From Okeanomitos corallinicola TIOX110 (GTDB taxonomy: Bacteria; Cyanobacteriota; Cyanobacteriia; Cyanobacteriales; Nostocaceae), in assembly GCF_038050375.1 (NCBI RefSeq), contig NZ_CP150886.1, forward strand, positions 3,513,318-3,577,317: 64,000 bases of DNA, read 5' to 3'. A model generated the notes under the pieces. That model ran no database searches. It was not told the DNA's origin and saw nothing but the letters and a program-made list of their open reading frames with translations. The position numbers and the translations under genes are program-made. Positions 45,820 through 55,800 of this stretch are shown here, piece after piece; within the stretch, counting starts at the first letter, position 1; every line of letters starts with the position of its first letter.

Positions 45820-46425
45820 TTAATCATTGATTGCATTCATCAAAACTTCTGTTAAACTAATTTCTTGTAAGTCTTCTAATTTAATGGTATCACAAATATC
45901 AAATTTAGCCCCTATGCTTTGTAATTTATCATCTAGAGATTGAAAAAACTTTGTGGCTTGAGAATCTGAACCTACTTGAATAAATGAAATTCCCAGTTCT
46001 TTTTCATTATCCATTTTGTGAGTAGCATTAATAATGATTTCACAGACTGCTTGCTGATTATGTTGTGTACCGTCAGTTATAACTAAAATTATTTCCCCGT
46101 TAGGTTTAGTTTTACCAGTAACTTTGCGGGAAAAATAATTATTAATGGCATCTTGCAGTACACCTACTAAATTGGTTGAATCAGCAGGTATTTCTTCTGC
46201 AAAAATCTGGGCTACTTTGGCAGATGTAACATGATCAAAACGTTCAAATCTGCGAGAAAATAGATAAACAGTTATACCGTCGGGATCAAATTCTTCACAT
46301 TTACGAGCTAAGGCTAAAGTAGATTCCTGTAAAGCCAACCATCTGCTTGTTTCACCTGTTTCATTCAGTTTGGCCATACTGGCACTGTTGTCAATAATCA
46401 GTGTATAATCTCTGTTCTCTAACAT
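45820..46425 (-). CDS. von Willebrand factor A protein, copy 2 of 3
   Basis: A 201-aa paralog of its neighbours. The MIDAS is DNSAS with the key Asp and two Ser kept, Thr in DSTNLVG and Asp in VITDGTQHNQ. It is the most divergent copy: the loop after TDG loses the acidic EPDD seen in the other two, and many surface residues differ. It may bind a different partner. The gap to copy 3 is 56 bp. Confidence 0.88.
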   Translation of the reverse strand: MLENRDYTLIIDNSASMAKLNETGETSRWLALQESTLALARKCEEFDPDGITVYLFSRRFERFDHVTSAKVAQIFAEEIPADSTNLVGVLQDAINNYFSRKVTGKTKPNGEIILVITDGTQHNQQAVCEIIINATHKMDNEKELGISFIQVGSDSQATKFFQSLDDKLQSIGAKFDICDTIKLEDLQEISLTEVLMNAIND

Positions 46426-46493
46426 TTGTTATGCTCCAATTTTGATGGTTTAATTTGAAATTTTGGATTTTAGTAAGTATGCAGAAATAAAAA

Positions 46494-46528
46494 TATTAAA
46501 TATTGAATATTGAATATTGAATATTAAA
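46494..46528. repeat. TATTGAA heptamer repeat between VWA genes
   Basis: Three copies of TATTGAA (46501-46521) are flanked on both sides by TATTAAA, five heptamers in all, in the 184-bp gap between VWA copies 1 and 2. The longest spacer of this gene cluster is thus partly made of repeat. Confidence 0.8.
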
Positions 46529-46609
46529 TCTGAATACTTACAGGTTTCACACTTTAAAGAATCGGATTAATTAAAATCAGTTTGATTAGAAAATATTGAT
46601 GCTCAATAA

Positions 46610-47215
46610 TTAATCAGTGATAGCATTCATTAACACGTCAGACAGACTCATTTCTTCTAAATCATCTAAGGTTACGGTATCACAAATATCGAATTTAGCA
46701 CCAACACTTTGCAATTGATCATCTAAGGCTTTCAGAAATTTTGTGGCTTGCGGATCTGAACCAACTTGAATCATAGAAATTCCTAATTCTTCATCTTTAT
46801 CCATTTGCCGAGTTGCACTAATGATGACTTCAAATACAGCTTTACGATCATCAGGTTCACCGTCAGTCACAACTAAAATTGTGTCTCCATTAGCCTTAGT
46901 TTGACCAGCAGCTTTCCGCTGAAAATAATTATTGAGAGCATCTTGCAATACACTAGCTAAGTTGGTTGTCCCCGCAGGATCATTTTCCTGAAATATCTGA
47001 ACTACTTTGGCAGAAGTGACATTTTCATAACGTTTAAAACGCCCGGAAAAGGTATAAACTGTAATCCCATCAGGGTCAAACTGTTCTGCTTTTCTAGCTA
47101 AAGCTAGGGTAGATTCTTGAGCGATATCCCATCTACTCTTACCACCTACTTGGTCTGGCGTAGACATACTACCGCTTTTGTCTATGATTAATGTATAGTC
47201 GCGATCGCTCATCAT
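46610..47215 (-). CDS. von Willebrand factor A protein, copy 1 of 3
   Basis: A 201-aa VWA protein, first of the tandem series in the direction of transcription. MIDAS residues are DKSGS, Thr in DPAGTTNLAS and Asp in VVTDGEPDD. It is very close to copy 3 in sequence (GGKSRWDIAQESTLALARKA, FKRYENVTSAKVVQIFQEND). The promoter of the cluster is expected in the 409 bp upstream. Confidence 0.9.
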   Translation of the reverse strand: MMSDRDYTLIIDKSGSMSTPDQVGGKSRWDIAQESTLALARKAEQFDPDGITVYTFSGRFKRYENVTSAKVVQIFQENDPAGTTNLASVLQDALNNYFQRKAAGQTKANGDTILVVTDGEPDDRKAVFEVIISATRQMDKDEELGISMIQVGSDPQATKFLKALDDQLQSVGAKFDICDTVTLDDLEEMSLSDVLMNAITD

Positions 47216-47635
47216 AAATCTCTTTGGTAATTTTTCTGTTTTTATTTTAACTCTTAGGTAATACGACTATATCTAGATACAGATGGATTGTAATAATGAT
47301 TTAAAGTCTGGATATCTAGAAACAACTATTTTCTAAGGTAGAATCACTAAACAACTAAATATTGAAGCCATTGATGATTTCTCTATCTAGCTGACAACCA
47401 TGAATGTGCAATCTAGTCTCAGATAGAAAAATTTGATATTACTTGCTTTGAACATAGGAAATATCCGGTTTTCCCGGTAATTTGATTTTATAGTAGGTGA
47501 CGGGGAACAGGTGAAAGTGATAGAAGAGAAGCCTATCAGTGTATAAGTTTTGGTTTTGATTGATGTCCTAACCTTCTTGTTCGTTTTCTTGTTCGTTGCT
47601 ATATCAAATCACTAACTCAAATTATGAGGACGACT
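47216..47635. other. divergent intergenic region, VWA cluster and trxA
   Basis: About 420 bp between divergent genes with no supported gene. No clear hairpin or repeat array was seen; promoters for both sides are expected here. Confidence 0.4.
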
Positions 47636-47962
47636 ATGACTGTTACAGAAATCACAGAAGCTACATTTAAACAGGAAGTGTTAGAAAGTGATACTCCAGT
47701 TTTAGTGGATTTTTGGGCCCCTTGGTGTGGCCCTTGTAGAATGCTATCTCCCGTTGTTGAAGAAGTTGCGGCTGAATACGATGGCCAGGTAAAAGTGGTG
47801 AAACTGAACACAGATAAGAATCCCACTGTTGCTAGTCATTACGGTATTCGTAGCATTCCTACCTTAATGGTATTTAAGGGAGGTCGGCAAATTGACACAG
47901 TTGTAGGTGCAGTTCCAAAAGCTACTTTAGCTAAAACTCTAGCACAGTATATTTCCGTATAG
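47636..47962 (+). CDS. trxA: thioredoxin
   Basis: A 108-aa thioredoxin with the active site [16 protein letters not shown] (redox CGPC), the cis-Pro in [11 protein letters not shown] and the usual compact fold. It reduces disulfides of Calvin-cycle and other target enzymes. The ATG at 47636 is chosen because GAGG lies 6 nt upstream; the ATG at 47624 would overlap that site. A strong terminator follows. Confidence 0.94.
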   Translation: MTVTEITEATFKQEVLESDTPVLVDFWAPWCGPCRMLSPVVEEVAAEYDGQVKVVKLNTDKNPTVASHYGIRSIPTLMVFKGGRQIDTVVGAVPKATLAKTLAQYISV

Positions 47963-48401
47963 TTAGTTATCAGTTATCAGTTGTACTCCACTTCACACTT
48001 ATTATTTTACAAATAAAAAGCCTGAAATTATTTCCAGATAATCCTTTCAGGCTTTTTACTCTTACAATTCATAATTATTTAATCTGTTTCAATATCTGCC
48101 GAATGTGGGTTCCAATATCTCTGCTAATCTACAACATCCTCCATGCTTTGGCTCTGATAGCAAAAATAGAGTGTAATGTTCCAGATTGCAAATCATATCA
48201 AACAATCGGCGTTGCTGAATCAAGGTATGAAAATGAAAAACTAAAAATCTGAAGTATTAGTCACGTAATAGTTTAGCGATCGCTAATAAATAAAAATCAT
48301 ATTCCAAATCAGCACTGCCCAAAATTCTTATTCCTCAATTATTAGCAAAAGGCTATGAATTTGTGACCATTGATAGGTTTGGCAACAATGAATAAATACT
48401 G
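47963..48401. other. intergenic region between trxA and murF
   Basis: Apart from the trxA terminator at 48015-48057, no gene is supported. The convergent murF stop lies at 48402. Short fragments such as PKILIPQLLAKGYEFVTIDR near 48320-48375 can be read in one frame, but no complete gene results; this may be the remnant of a duplicated gene end. Confidence 0.4.
48015..48057 (+). terminator. Rho-independent terminator after trxA
   Basis: A perfect 13-bp stem, AAAAAGCCTGAAA (48015-48027) and TTTCAGGCTTTTT (48045-48057), with a 17-nt loop and a built-in T-run. It lies 53 bp after the trxA stop. Confidence 0.9.
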
Positions 48402-49763
48402 TTAAATCCCTTCCTTAAATTGATTCACAACTTTATCCAAACCGACAGAATGGGCAGCTTTAAATAATAGGCGATCGCCTGATTTTACATAACTCTTTAA
48501 TCTCGCTACTAAATCACTATGAGAAGTAAAACATTCACAGGGAATATCCTTCGCGCTGTTAGCGATCATTTCTGCATCTTTACCATCGGCCAAAACTAAC
48601 AAACCATCTAAACCTAATTTTTGCACCATTTCCCCTACTTGTTGATGTAAATCTAGGGATCTTGATCCTAATTCTTTCATAGCTCCTAATACAGCTATTT
48701 TTCGCTTTCCAGGAGTATCTGCTAATAGTTGTAAAGCCGCTAACATTGCTTCTGGGGCTGCATTATAAGTCTCATCTAAAACTACAATATCATTAGGTAA
48801 ATTAAACTTTTGAGATCGCCCTCCTGGCATATTTACCATTATCCCAGATTTTAAATTTTCCCAATCAATTTTTAAGACCTTCCCTACTGCTAAAGCTGCT
48901 AAAAAATTACTAGCATTATGGCGACCAGGTAAAGGCAAAGGTAAATTCACACCCTCCACTTCTATAGTTTCGTTATCAATTAAATTTCCTTGAATATCTC
49001 CACCCAAAAAACCATAACTAATAACTTCACCTTGCCAACATTTCTTCGCTGTTTCCATTAACAGTGGACTATCATAATTGAGAATTGCCACACTATCACT
49101 AGGCATTTCTTGTAATAACTCACATTTAGCTTCAGCAATCGCTTGTTCTGAACCTAGCAACTCAATATGTGCTGTTCCCGTATTAGTAATGACACCGATA
49201 TTTGGTCTAGCAATTTCTGTTAATTCTGCAATTTGTCCTTTTCCTCGCATTGCCATTTCAATAACGGCAAAATCAGCTTTAACATCTAGTTCTAACAGGG
49301 TTTTAGGTACACCAATTTCATTATTAAAATTGCTATAGGTTTTATGAACTTTGCCTTGAGTTCCTAATACTGCGGCGATTAATTCTTTAGTTGTGGTCTT
49401 ACCCACTGAACCCGTTACTCCAATCACAGGAATGGAAAAGGAATCTCGCCACCATCTGGCTACTTGCTGATATGCTTTTAATGTATTAGAAACTTTTAAT
49501 ACTGGATATTCAGAATTTGCATAAGTATAATCAACTATAGCTGCTATTGCACCCTTCGCGATCGCAGTTTGTATAAACTCATGTCCATCAAACTTTTCAC
49601 CACGCAACGCCAAAAACACTTCACCAGGTTGTAAAATCCTTGTGTCTGTTTGAATACCGCAGCTGATTTGAGTTAAAGCAGATGCAGATAAGTTCATAGA
49701 ATCGGCTGATAGAATTTCCACCAATTGGGATAAAGAGGCCAAACCAGGCATACTGATCATCAA
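48402..49763 (-). CDS. murF: UDP-MurNAc-tripeptide:D-Ala-D-Ala ligase MurF
   Basis: A 453-aa ATP-dependent ligase that adds D-Ala-D-Ala to the peptidoglycan precursor in the cytoplasm. The ATP loop is GVTGSVGKTTTKELI, followed by KTYSNFNNEIGVPKTLLEL and NTGTAHIELLGS, then LDETYNAAPEAM in the C-terminal domain. Length is normal. A second Met at codon 2 makes the exact start uncertain by one codon. It is transcribed alone. Confidence 0.96.
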   Translation of the reverse strand: MMISMPGLASLSQLVEILSADSMNLSASALTQISCGIQTDTRILQPGEVFLALRGEKFDGHEFIQTAIAKGAIAAIVDYTYANSEYPVLKVSNTLKAYQQVARWWRDSFSIPVIGVTGSVGKTTTKELIAAVLGTQGKVHKTYSNFNNEIGVPKTLLELDVKADFAVIEMAMRGKGQIAELTEIARPNIGVITNTGTAHIELLGSEQAIAEAKCELLQEMPSDSVAILNYDSPLLMETAKKCWQGEVISYGFLGGDIQGNLIDNETIEVEGVNLPLPLPGRHNASNFLAALAVGKVLKIDWENLKSGIMVNMPGGRSQKFNLPNDIVVLDETYNAAPEAMLAALQLLADTPGKRKIAVLGAMKELGSRSLDLHQQVGEMVQKLGLDGLLVLADGKDAEMIANSAKDIPCECFTSHSDLVARLKSYVKSGDRLLFKAAHSVGLDKVVNQFKEGI

Positions 49764-49878
49764 TAAAAGTTAATTACAAAATCCTACAATTATCGTGACC
49801 ATAAATAAAGCAAATCCTCAATTTCCTAAAAAAGAGTTAGCTGTTACCGGGTTTAACAACACCCCAGGAGTTTAAATT

Positions 49879-50016
49879 TTAGTGATCTCCTATTTTTTCT
49901 ATTGTTTCAATTACTGCCAAACCTATACTAGAAGCTGCAATTAAAGCGATAGCTGAGATCAAATAGGTGTTTGTCAGCATTTGGAGGGCTTCGTCAAAAA
50001 CAATGTAGGTGGTCAT
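49879..50016 (-). CDS. 45-aa single-span membrane protein
   Basis: A short gene with AAGGTG at 50022-50027, 5 nt before the ATG. The product begins MTTYIVFDEALQMLTNTYLI, has one hydrophobic helix (LISAIALIAASSIGLAVI) and ends ETIEKIGDH. This resembles small subunits of thylakoid complexes, but no family is recognised. It lies 115 bp upstream of murF in the same direction. A photosynthetic role is only a guess from size and topology. Confidence 0.6.
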   Translation of the reverse strand: MTTYIVFDEALQMLTNTYLISAIALIAASSIGLAVIETIEKIGDH

Positions 50017-50374
50017 CTATTCACCTTCTCAACCTTTAGCGGCTACTAGCTATATTTATTTCTCTACACTTTGATAGGTCAATCTCTCTGATTTGTTCCT
50101 AGCTCTAGTATCTTAACAAAACTTTAGCTGTTTCAAAACCCCATGACAAACTTTTTTCTTTAAAGATTTAATGAAATTAGCCTAAATTAAGTGAAATGCT
50201 ATACATAAAAATAATATGAGTCAAAACAACTTCTTATACTGGTGTTACTATTATTATTTTTGTATTTTATTACACATTTGACGTTAATTGAGAGTTATCA
50301 TCGAATATTCACATTTGCCAACAGTTACTCATCGCCTATTAATACAACAAAAATTTTGACATGAAAATTAAATA

Positions 50375-50405
50375 ATAAAAAACCCCAGCGAAACTAACCG
50401 GGGTT
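50375..50405 (-). terminator. terminator-like hairpin, no known gene upstream
   Basis: Read on the minus strand, AACCCC and GGGGTT form a stem around a 13-nt loop, followed by TTTTTTATTATT. The nearest gene upstream on that strand is tRNA-Val, which has its own closer terminator. It may therefore end an unannotated small RNA. Confidence 0.55.
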
Positions 50406-50884
50406 AATAGGAGAAGTCAGAATGACGATGCAGAAAACTGTACTGGATGCACAGAAACTTTAAAAAATTAAATAGTTTTAGGGTGTTATTAATCCCATGT
50501 TTGTCAGTTACACACTGTTTAGTATTTTTTTTTAGTTATTACTTTATGTAAACAAACATAACAAGTTTATTACAAAATGTCAATAGAACTTGACAGAAAA
50601 TTATAAATCGGGGTGATAACACTATCTTTTAGTCGGGAGTAGGTGATGGTATTTCCATCTGTAAAGCTTTCAATGCTATGGCAGATAAGAGTTTCAGCTA
50701 GTTGCTATACTCAAAACGGCTGAATCATTTGATTCTATAGGTAAGGATTTAGCACTGCTAAACCCATACACATCAAGGTTTTTCGTCATCTCACAAAAGT
50801 CTTATTCTAGCAGCTTCTTTACCTTTTATATATGTCTTTATTTTCAGTAAAACTACTTGTTTAGTCTAAAAGCTTAATATAGAC

Positions 50885-50920
50885 AAAAACTTAGCGGCTT
50901 ACACCTAAATGTAAACCGCT
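50885..50920 (-). terminator. terminator of tRNA-Val
   Basis: Read on the minus strand, AGCGGTTTACA and TGTAAGCCGCT form an 11-bp stem with one mismatch, loop TTTAGG, followed by AAGTTTTTG. It lies 24 bp after the tRNA 3' end. Confidence 0.7.
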
Positions 50921-50943
50921 ATGCGTGTAATTAAACTTTAAAA

Positions 50944-51016
<73 letters not shown>

Positions 51017-51147
51017 CTGTTTTCTTGACTTAATTAATATAGCATAGACTTTTTAAATTTTGCAAGGGGTTAAAGAAAATTTTTTTCAGGTTGGGGGTTG
51101 GTTGTCAGCTATACTGACTCAGTATTCAATATTGACTTTTATTCAAA

Positions 51148-51756
51148 ATGCCCTCTGGTCAAACCCATGATCGCATTACTATTTGGTCTGTACCTGTAAT
51201 ATCAGGTATAACTTTAATTTCCACTCATAGCAGCAATATGACATTGTTAATTGCGGGTGGGTTTATGTTTGGTGGGTTGATGTTTGGTCCTGACTTAGAT
51301 ATTTATTCCCGTCAGTTTCAACGTTGGGGATTTTTACGTTGGATTTGGCTACCTTATCAAAAAAGCTTACGTCATCGGTCTTTTTTGTCCCATGGGCCAA
51401 TTATTGGCACAACATTAAGAGTGGTATATCTCAGTACATTCTTAGCAGTTGTAGGGATTTTAATTTTAGTTATTTTCGCTAAATTGGGTAACGTGGCTTT
51501 GAATTGGGGGGAAGTTTGGGGAAGCGTGGGGCGGACTATATCAGTATATTATAGAGAATTTTTAGCTTTGTTTTTAGGGTGTGAACTGGGTGCAATGAGT
51601 CATTCTCTGAGCGATTGGACTAACTCAGCATACAAACGCTATCAAAAGCAAGGTGTACAGGGATTGTTGCCAAATGGCAAAATAAAGAAACCTAAGGTTA
51701 ATAGTCGTGGTAAACGTAGTTCTCAATCTAGAACTAATAAAAGCCGCACCAAGTAA
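51148..51756 (+). CDS. DUF2227 putative metal-binding membrane protein
   Basis: A 202-aa protein. MPSGQTHDRITIW at the N terminus, GPDLDIYSRQFQRWG and LRHRSFLSHGPIIG carry His and Asp residues typical of the DUF2227 (YdjM-like) family. Three to four membrane segments are seen. The C-terminal 30 residues are strongly basic (KIKKPKVNSRGKRSS). A hydrolase or metal-binding function is assumed from the family; nothing more specific can be read. It precedes mazG by 58 bp on the same strand. Confidence 0.87.
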   Translation: MPSGQTHDRITIWSVPVISGITLISTHSSNMTLLIAGGFMFGGLMFGPDLDIYSRQFQRWGFLRWIWLPYQKSLRHRSFLSHGPIIGTTLRVVYLSTFLAVVGILILVIFAKLGNVALNWGEVWGSVGRTISVYYREFLALFLGCELGAMSHSLSDWTNSAYKRYQKQGVQGLLPNGKIKKPKVNSRGKRSSQSRTNKSRTK

Positions 51757-51814
51757 TAGTGAATAATAGTTAATAACTTTATCCCAACAAAATATACAGA
51801 GGAAGCAAAGTTTT

Positions 51815-52630
51815 ATGATGGAAATAAATCACAATCAGACCTTAACAGCATTACAAGAATTAATTGATGTAGTGGCAAAATTGCGATCGCCTGAAGGTGG
51901 TTGTCCTTGGGATTTAGCACAAACACCCGAAAGCCTTACCCCTTATGTAATTGAAGAAGCTTATGAAGTAGTAGACGCAATTCAAACCGGGGATAAAAAA
52001 GCGATCGCTGAAGAACTAGGAGACTTATTATTACAAGTAGTTTTACAAGCGCAAATTGCCAGTGAAAACGGTGATTTTTCCCTGCAAGAAATAGCTGAAG
52101 GAATTTCGCAAAAATTGATCCGTCGTCATCCTCATGTTTTTGGTGATGTGACAGTAGAAAATGTAGAAGAAGTTCGTCAAAATTGGGAAACCATCAAAGC
52201 CGCAGAAAAAGGAGAAACCTTAGAAACACAAAAACTGAGTGATAAACTTAGTCGTTATCGGCGTAGTTTACCACCATTAAACGCAGCCATGAAAATATCT
52301 CAAAAAGCTGCTAATTTTGGGTTTGAGTGGAATAATGTAGATGAAGTTTGGGGCAAGTTCCACGAAGAATTAGAAGAATTTCAACAAGCATTAGCTCAGG
52401 AAACACCAGAGAGACAAGAATCAGAATTAGGTGATTTACTATTTGCAATTATTCAATTAGCTAGATGGCATAATCTTGATCCGAGTGTAGGTTTACAAGG
52501 TACAAGTCAGCGATTTATTCAACGATTGCAAAAAATGGAAGATGTGATTGATCGTCCACTGAGTGATTATAGTTTGGAAGAATTAGATGCACTTTGGCAA
52601 CAAGCCAAGGCTAAACTTGCGAAAGATTAA
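51815..52630 (+). CDS. mazG: nucleoside triphosphate pyrophosphohydrolase MazG
   Basis: A 271-aa enzyme that hydrolyses NTPs to NMP and pyrophosphate, thought to clean the nucleotide pool. Two MazG domains are seen: the first starts at LRSPEGGCPWDLAQTPESLT and includes EEAYEVVDAI and EELGDLLLQV, the second includes ELEEFQQAL and SELGDLLFAI. The EExxE and ExxD metal ligands are present in both. Length fits full-size MazG. Confidence 0.95.
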   Translation: MMEINHNQTLTALQELIDVVAKLRSPEGGCPWDLAQTPESLTPYVIEEAYEVVDAIQTGDKKAIAEELGDLLLQVVLQAQIASENGDFSLQEIAEGISQKLIRRHPHVFGDVTVENVEEVRQNWETIKAAEKGETLETQKLSDKLSRYRRSLPPLNAAMKISQKAANFGFEWNNVDEVWGKFHEELEEFQQALAQETPERQESELGDLLFAIIQLARWHNLDPSVGLQGTSQRFIQRLQKMEDVIDRPLSDYSLEELDALWQQAKAKLAKD

Positions 52631-52682
52631 ATACTATTTCCTGTTTCCTGCCAGAGAGTGAAACCATCCATCAACGTTAACT

Positions 52683-52755
52683 TTTGATAATTAAATGTCA
52701 TGTGCGCCCAAATGCCTATAATGAAGATATGAATATATTTGATAATTAACGTCAT
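52683..52755. promoter_or_regulatory. paired direct repeats before the CheB-CheR kinase
   Basis: TTTGATAATTAAATGTCAT starts at 52683 and TTTGATAATTAACGTCAT starts at 52738, near-identical sites exactly 55 bp apart, about five helical turns. The repeats lie 100-170 bp before the next start codon and could be binding sites of a regulator. No protein can be named. Confidence 0.4.
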
Positions 52756-52794
52756 TTTTATTAAGAAAAAAAGGACATTAATCAATAATTTCTC

Positions 52795-52814
52795 CCTGCT
52801 TTAATCAAAGCAGG
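52795..52814. promoter_or_regulatory. 8-bp hairpin in the leader of the CheB-CheR kinase
   Basis: CCTGCTTT, loop AATC, AAAGCAGG is a perfect stem-loop about 42 bp before the start codon. No T-run follows on the coding strand. It may be a leader structure or a weak terminator for transcription from the left. Confidence 0.4.
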
Positions 52815-52855
52815 CTAAAAAAATTAGATCCCAGAATTTAACCGGGAGCATCATA

Positions 52856-55800
52856 ATGAATTCTCCGCGATCTACCAAGAAAACTCAAGTTAATAAATCT
52901 ACAAATCCAAAATCCCCAGAACAACAAAGTAAAGAGCCAGAATTATTTCCAATTGTCGGCATAGGGGCTTCTGCGGGGGGATTAGAGGCATTTACACAAC
53001 TATTGAGCCATTTACCCACAGATACAGGTATGGGATTTGTGCTGATTCAGCATTTGAGTCCTACTCAAAAAAGTATGTTGTCAGAGATTCTTTCCCGGAC
53101 GACCCAAATACCTGTAACTGAAGTACAGGAAGGAATGGTTGTACAACCGAATCATATTTATATCATTCCCCCTGGTAAAACAATGACTCTTACTCAAGGG
53201 GTACTGAAACTCAAACCCCGTGAGAAAAGCCATGGCCAACTAATGACCATTGACAGTTTCTTGATTTCCTTAGCTGAGGATTTGGGTAATAAAGCCATTG
53301 GCGTGGTGTTGTCAGGAGGTGATGGAGACGGTACAAGGGGCTTAGAAAGCATCAAAGCAGAAGGGGGTATTACCTTTGCTCAAGCCGAAGAACCAGGAAT
53401 GGTGAGTACAATGCCTAACACGGCCATAGCTTCTGGTTATGTAGACTTTATCCTCACTCCTGCACAAATCGCCGAAAAGCTGGTAAATATTAGCACTCAT
53501 CCCTACATTAATGACTCAAAAACAGTTAAACCAGTTGAAGTTATCCGAGAAGAAACAGATGCGCTATTAAAGATTTTCCAGATTTTAAAGACGGCTACTG
53601 GTGTTGATTTTACCCATTACAAGCAAAATACCCTGAAGCGACGCATTCAACGGCGGATGATGTTGTATAGATTGGATCAGCCGGAAGATTACCTTAATTA
53701 TCTCCAAAATCATCCGACTGAAGTCACCGCCTTATATCAAGATGTCTTAATTACGGTGACAAGTTTTTTCCGAGATAAAGAAGCTTTTGAAACTTTAAAA
53801 ACGAAAGTATTTCCTACCATTGCCAAAGATCGTCAGTCAGATTCACCTTTCCGTATTTGGGTGGCGGGATGTTCAAGTGGTGAAGAAGCTTATTCTATTG
53901 CAATTTGCTTACTGGAATTTTTAAGCACCAAGGGAATGAATATCCCGATCCAAATTTTTGCTACAGATATTAATGAAGTAGCGATAGAAAAAGCTAGAGC
54001 AGGCATTTACAAGCCTAACCAAGTAGCAGATATTTCTCCAGAAAGATTAAAACGCTTTTTTGTGCAAGTGGATGGTGGCTACCAAATTAGTAAATTAGTC
54101 AGAGAACTGTGTGTTTTTGCTAGACAAAATCTAATTGGTGATCCGCCTTTTTCCCGCATGGATTTAATTACTTGTCGCAATGTTCTTATTTATTTGGGTG
54201 CTGTTGTCCAAAAAAAGGTCGTGCCGATTTTTCATTATGGTCTTAAATCTACAGGCTTTTTGATGTTGGGTACATCGGAAACAGTGGGCGAATTTACTGA
54301 TTTATTTACTCTGGTAGATAAAAAGTATAAAATATATGCTCGAAAAATCGCACCTACCCGATTAGCTATTGATTTAATTGCTAGTAACTATCCAGTAGAA
54401 ACGGCAAAATCTCAAATAATAGAAAATGACGCTTCTTGGCATGAGGTAGAAATACAAAAAGAGGCTGACAGAATTGTGTTAAACCAATTCGCACCTGTGG
54501 GTGTAATTATTAACAGTGATTTGGATATTTTGCAGTTTCGGGGACAGACAGCTTCTTATTTACAACCAGCACCGGGAAAACCCAGTTTTAATTTGCTAAA
54601 AATGGCAAGAGAAGAATTACGGCTAGATTTACGTAGTTTAATTCATCAAGCTAAAAAGCAAAAAATGCCAGTCAAACAGGAAGGGATACAAATCCAAGAA
54701 GAAAAGCAAACTAGGCTAGTAAAAATTGATGTAATTCCCTTTCAACCTGCTGGTACAGGAGAAGAATTCTTTTTGATTTTATTTGCAGATACATACTCGT
54801 TACTCAGTTGTTCATTGCCAGTAACTGGCAAGATTATATCTGAAGGGGAGCAAAAAAATAGTTATGAGCAGGAAATTTTGATTCTGCAACAGGAACTAAA
54901 ATCTACCAAAGATTATCTACAATCAATTATTGAAGAACAGCAAGCCAGTAATCAAGATTTGCGAGCAGCTAATGAGGAAATTCTCTCTAGTAATGAAGAA
55001 TTACAAAGTACCAATGAAGAATTAGAAACAGCCAAGGAAGAAATTCAGGCAACTAACGAAGAACTTAATACTATTAATGATGAATTACAACGGCGAAATA
55101 TTGAATCAAATCAGGTTAGTAATGATTTACAAAATCTCCTGAGTAGTATTAATATCGCTATTCTTATGTTAGGCGGAGATTTACAAATTCGCCGTTTTAC
55201 TCCCGTAGCTGCGTCAATTTTTAACTTAATTCCTTCTGATGTAGGACGACCATTTAGTGATATTAAACATCGGTTAAATATTTCTGATTTAGAAGTAGAA
55301 ATTTTAGAGGTTATTAGCACCCTGAATTTGAAAACTTTGGAAGTGCAAGATCAAGATGGTCATTGGTATGATTTACGGATTAGACCCTATCGAACGATAG
55401 ATAATAAAATTGATGGTGCTGTAGTAGTTTTGGTAGATATTGATGCTATCAAACGTAGTGCTGAACAACTGAGAGCATCCCGTGATTATGCAGAAACAAT
55501 AGTAGATACTGTACGCCAATCTTTAGTAGTGCTAGATGTAGATTTACGGGTAATTACAGCCAATCAATTTTTCTACGATACATTCCAAGTATTGCCCGAA
55601 GAAACAGAAAATCGTTTGGTTTATGAAATTGGCAATGGCCAGTGGAATATTCCTCAATTGCGATCGCTCTTAGAACATATTCTCCCTGAACAAACCTATT
55701 TTGAAAATGTGGAAGTTGAGCATAATTTTGAGCAAATTGGCCAAAAAACCATGCACCTTAATGCTCGAAAAATGCCGCAAATAGATGATGAACAGCTAAT

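Larger units (their letters stand above)
50017..50943. other. long stretch without a protein gene
   Basis: About 930 bp between the 45-aa gene and tRNA-Val. It holds two minus-strand terminator-like hairpins (50375-50405 and 50885-50920) and no supported ORF. The stretch of about 480 bp between them, closed by its own terminator, could hold a small RNA gene on the minus strand; a TATAAT-like box lies at 50605-50600 on that strand without a clear -35. Confidence 0.45.

Noticed and set aside
45820-46425. VWA copy 2 as a dead copy with a lost metal site
   Set aside because: At first DNSAS looked degenerate, but the consensus is DxSxS, and the Thr and TDG positions are kept too. The metal site appears intact.
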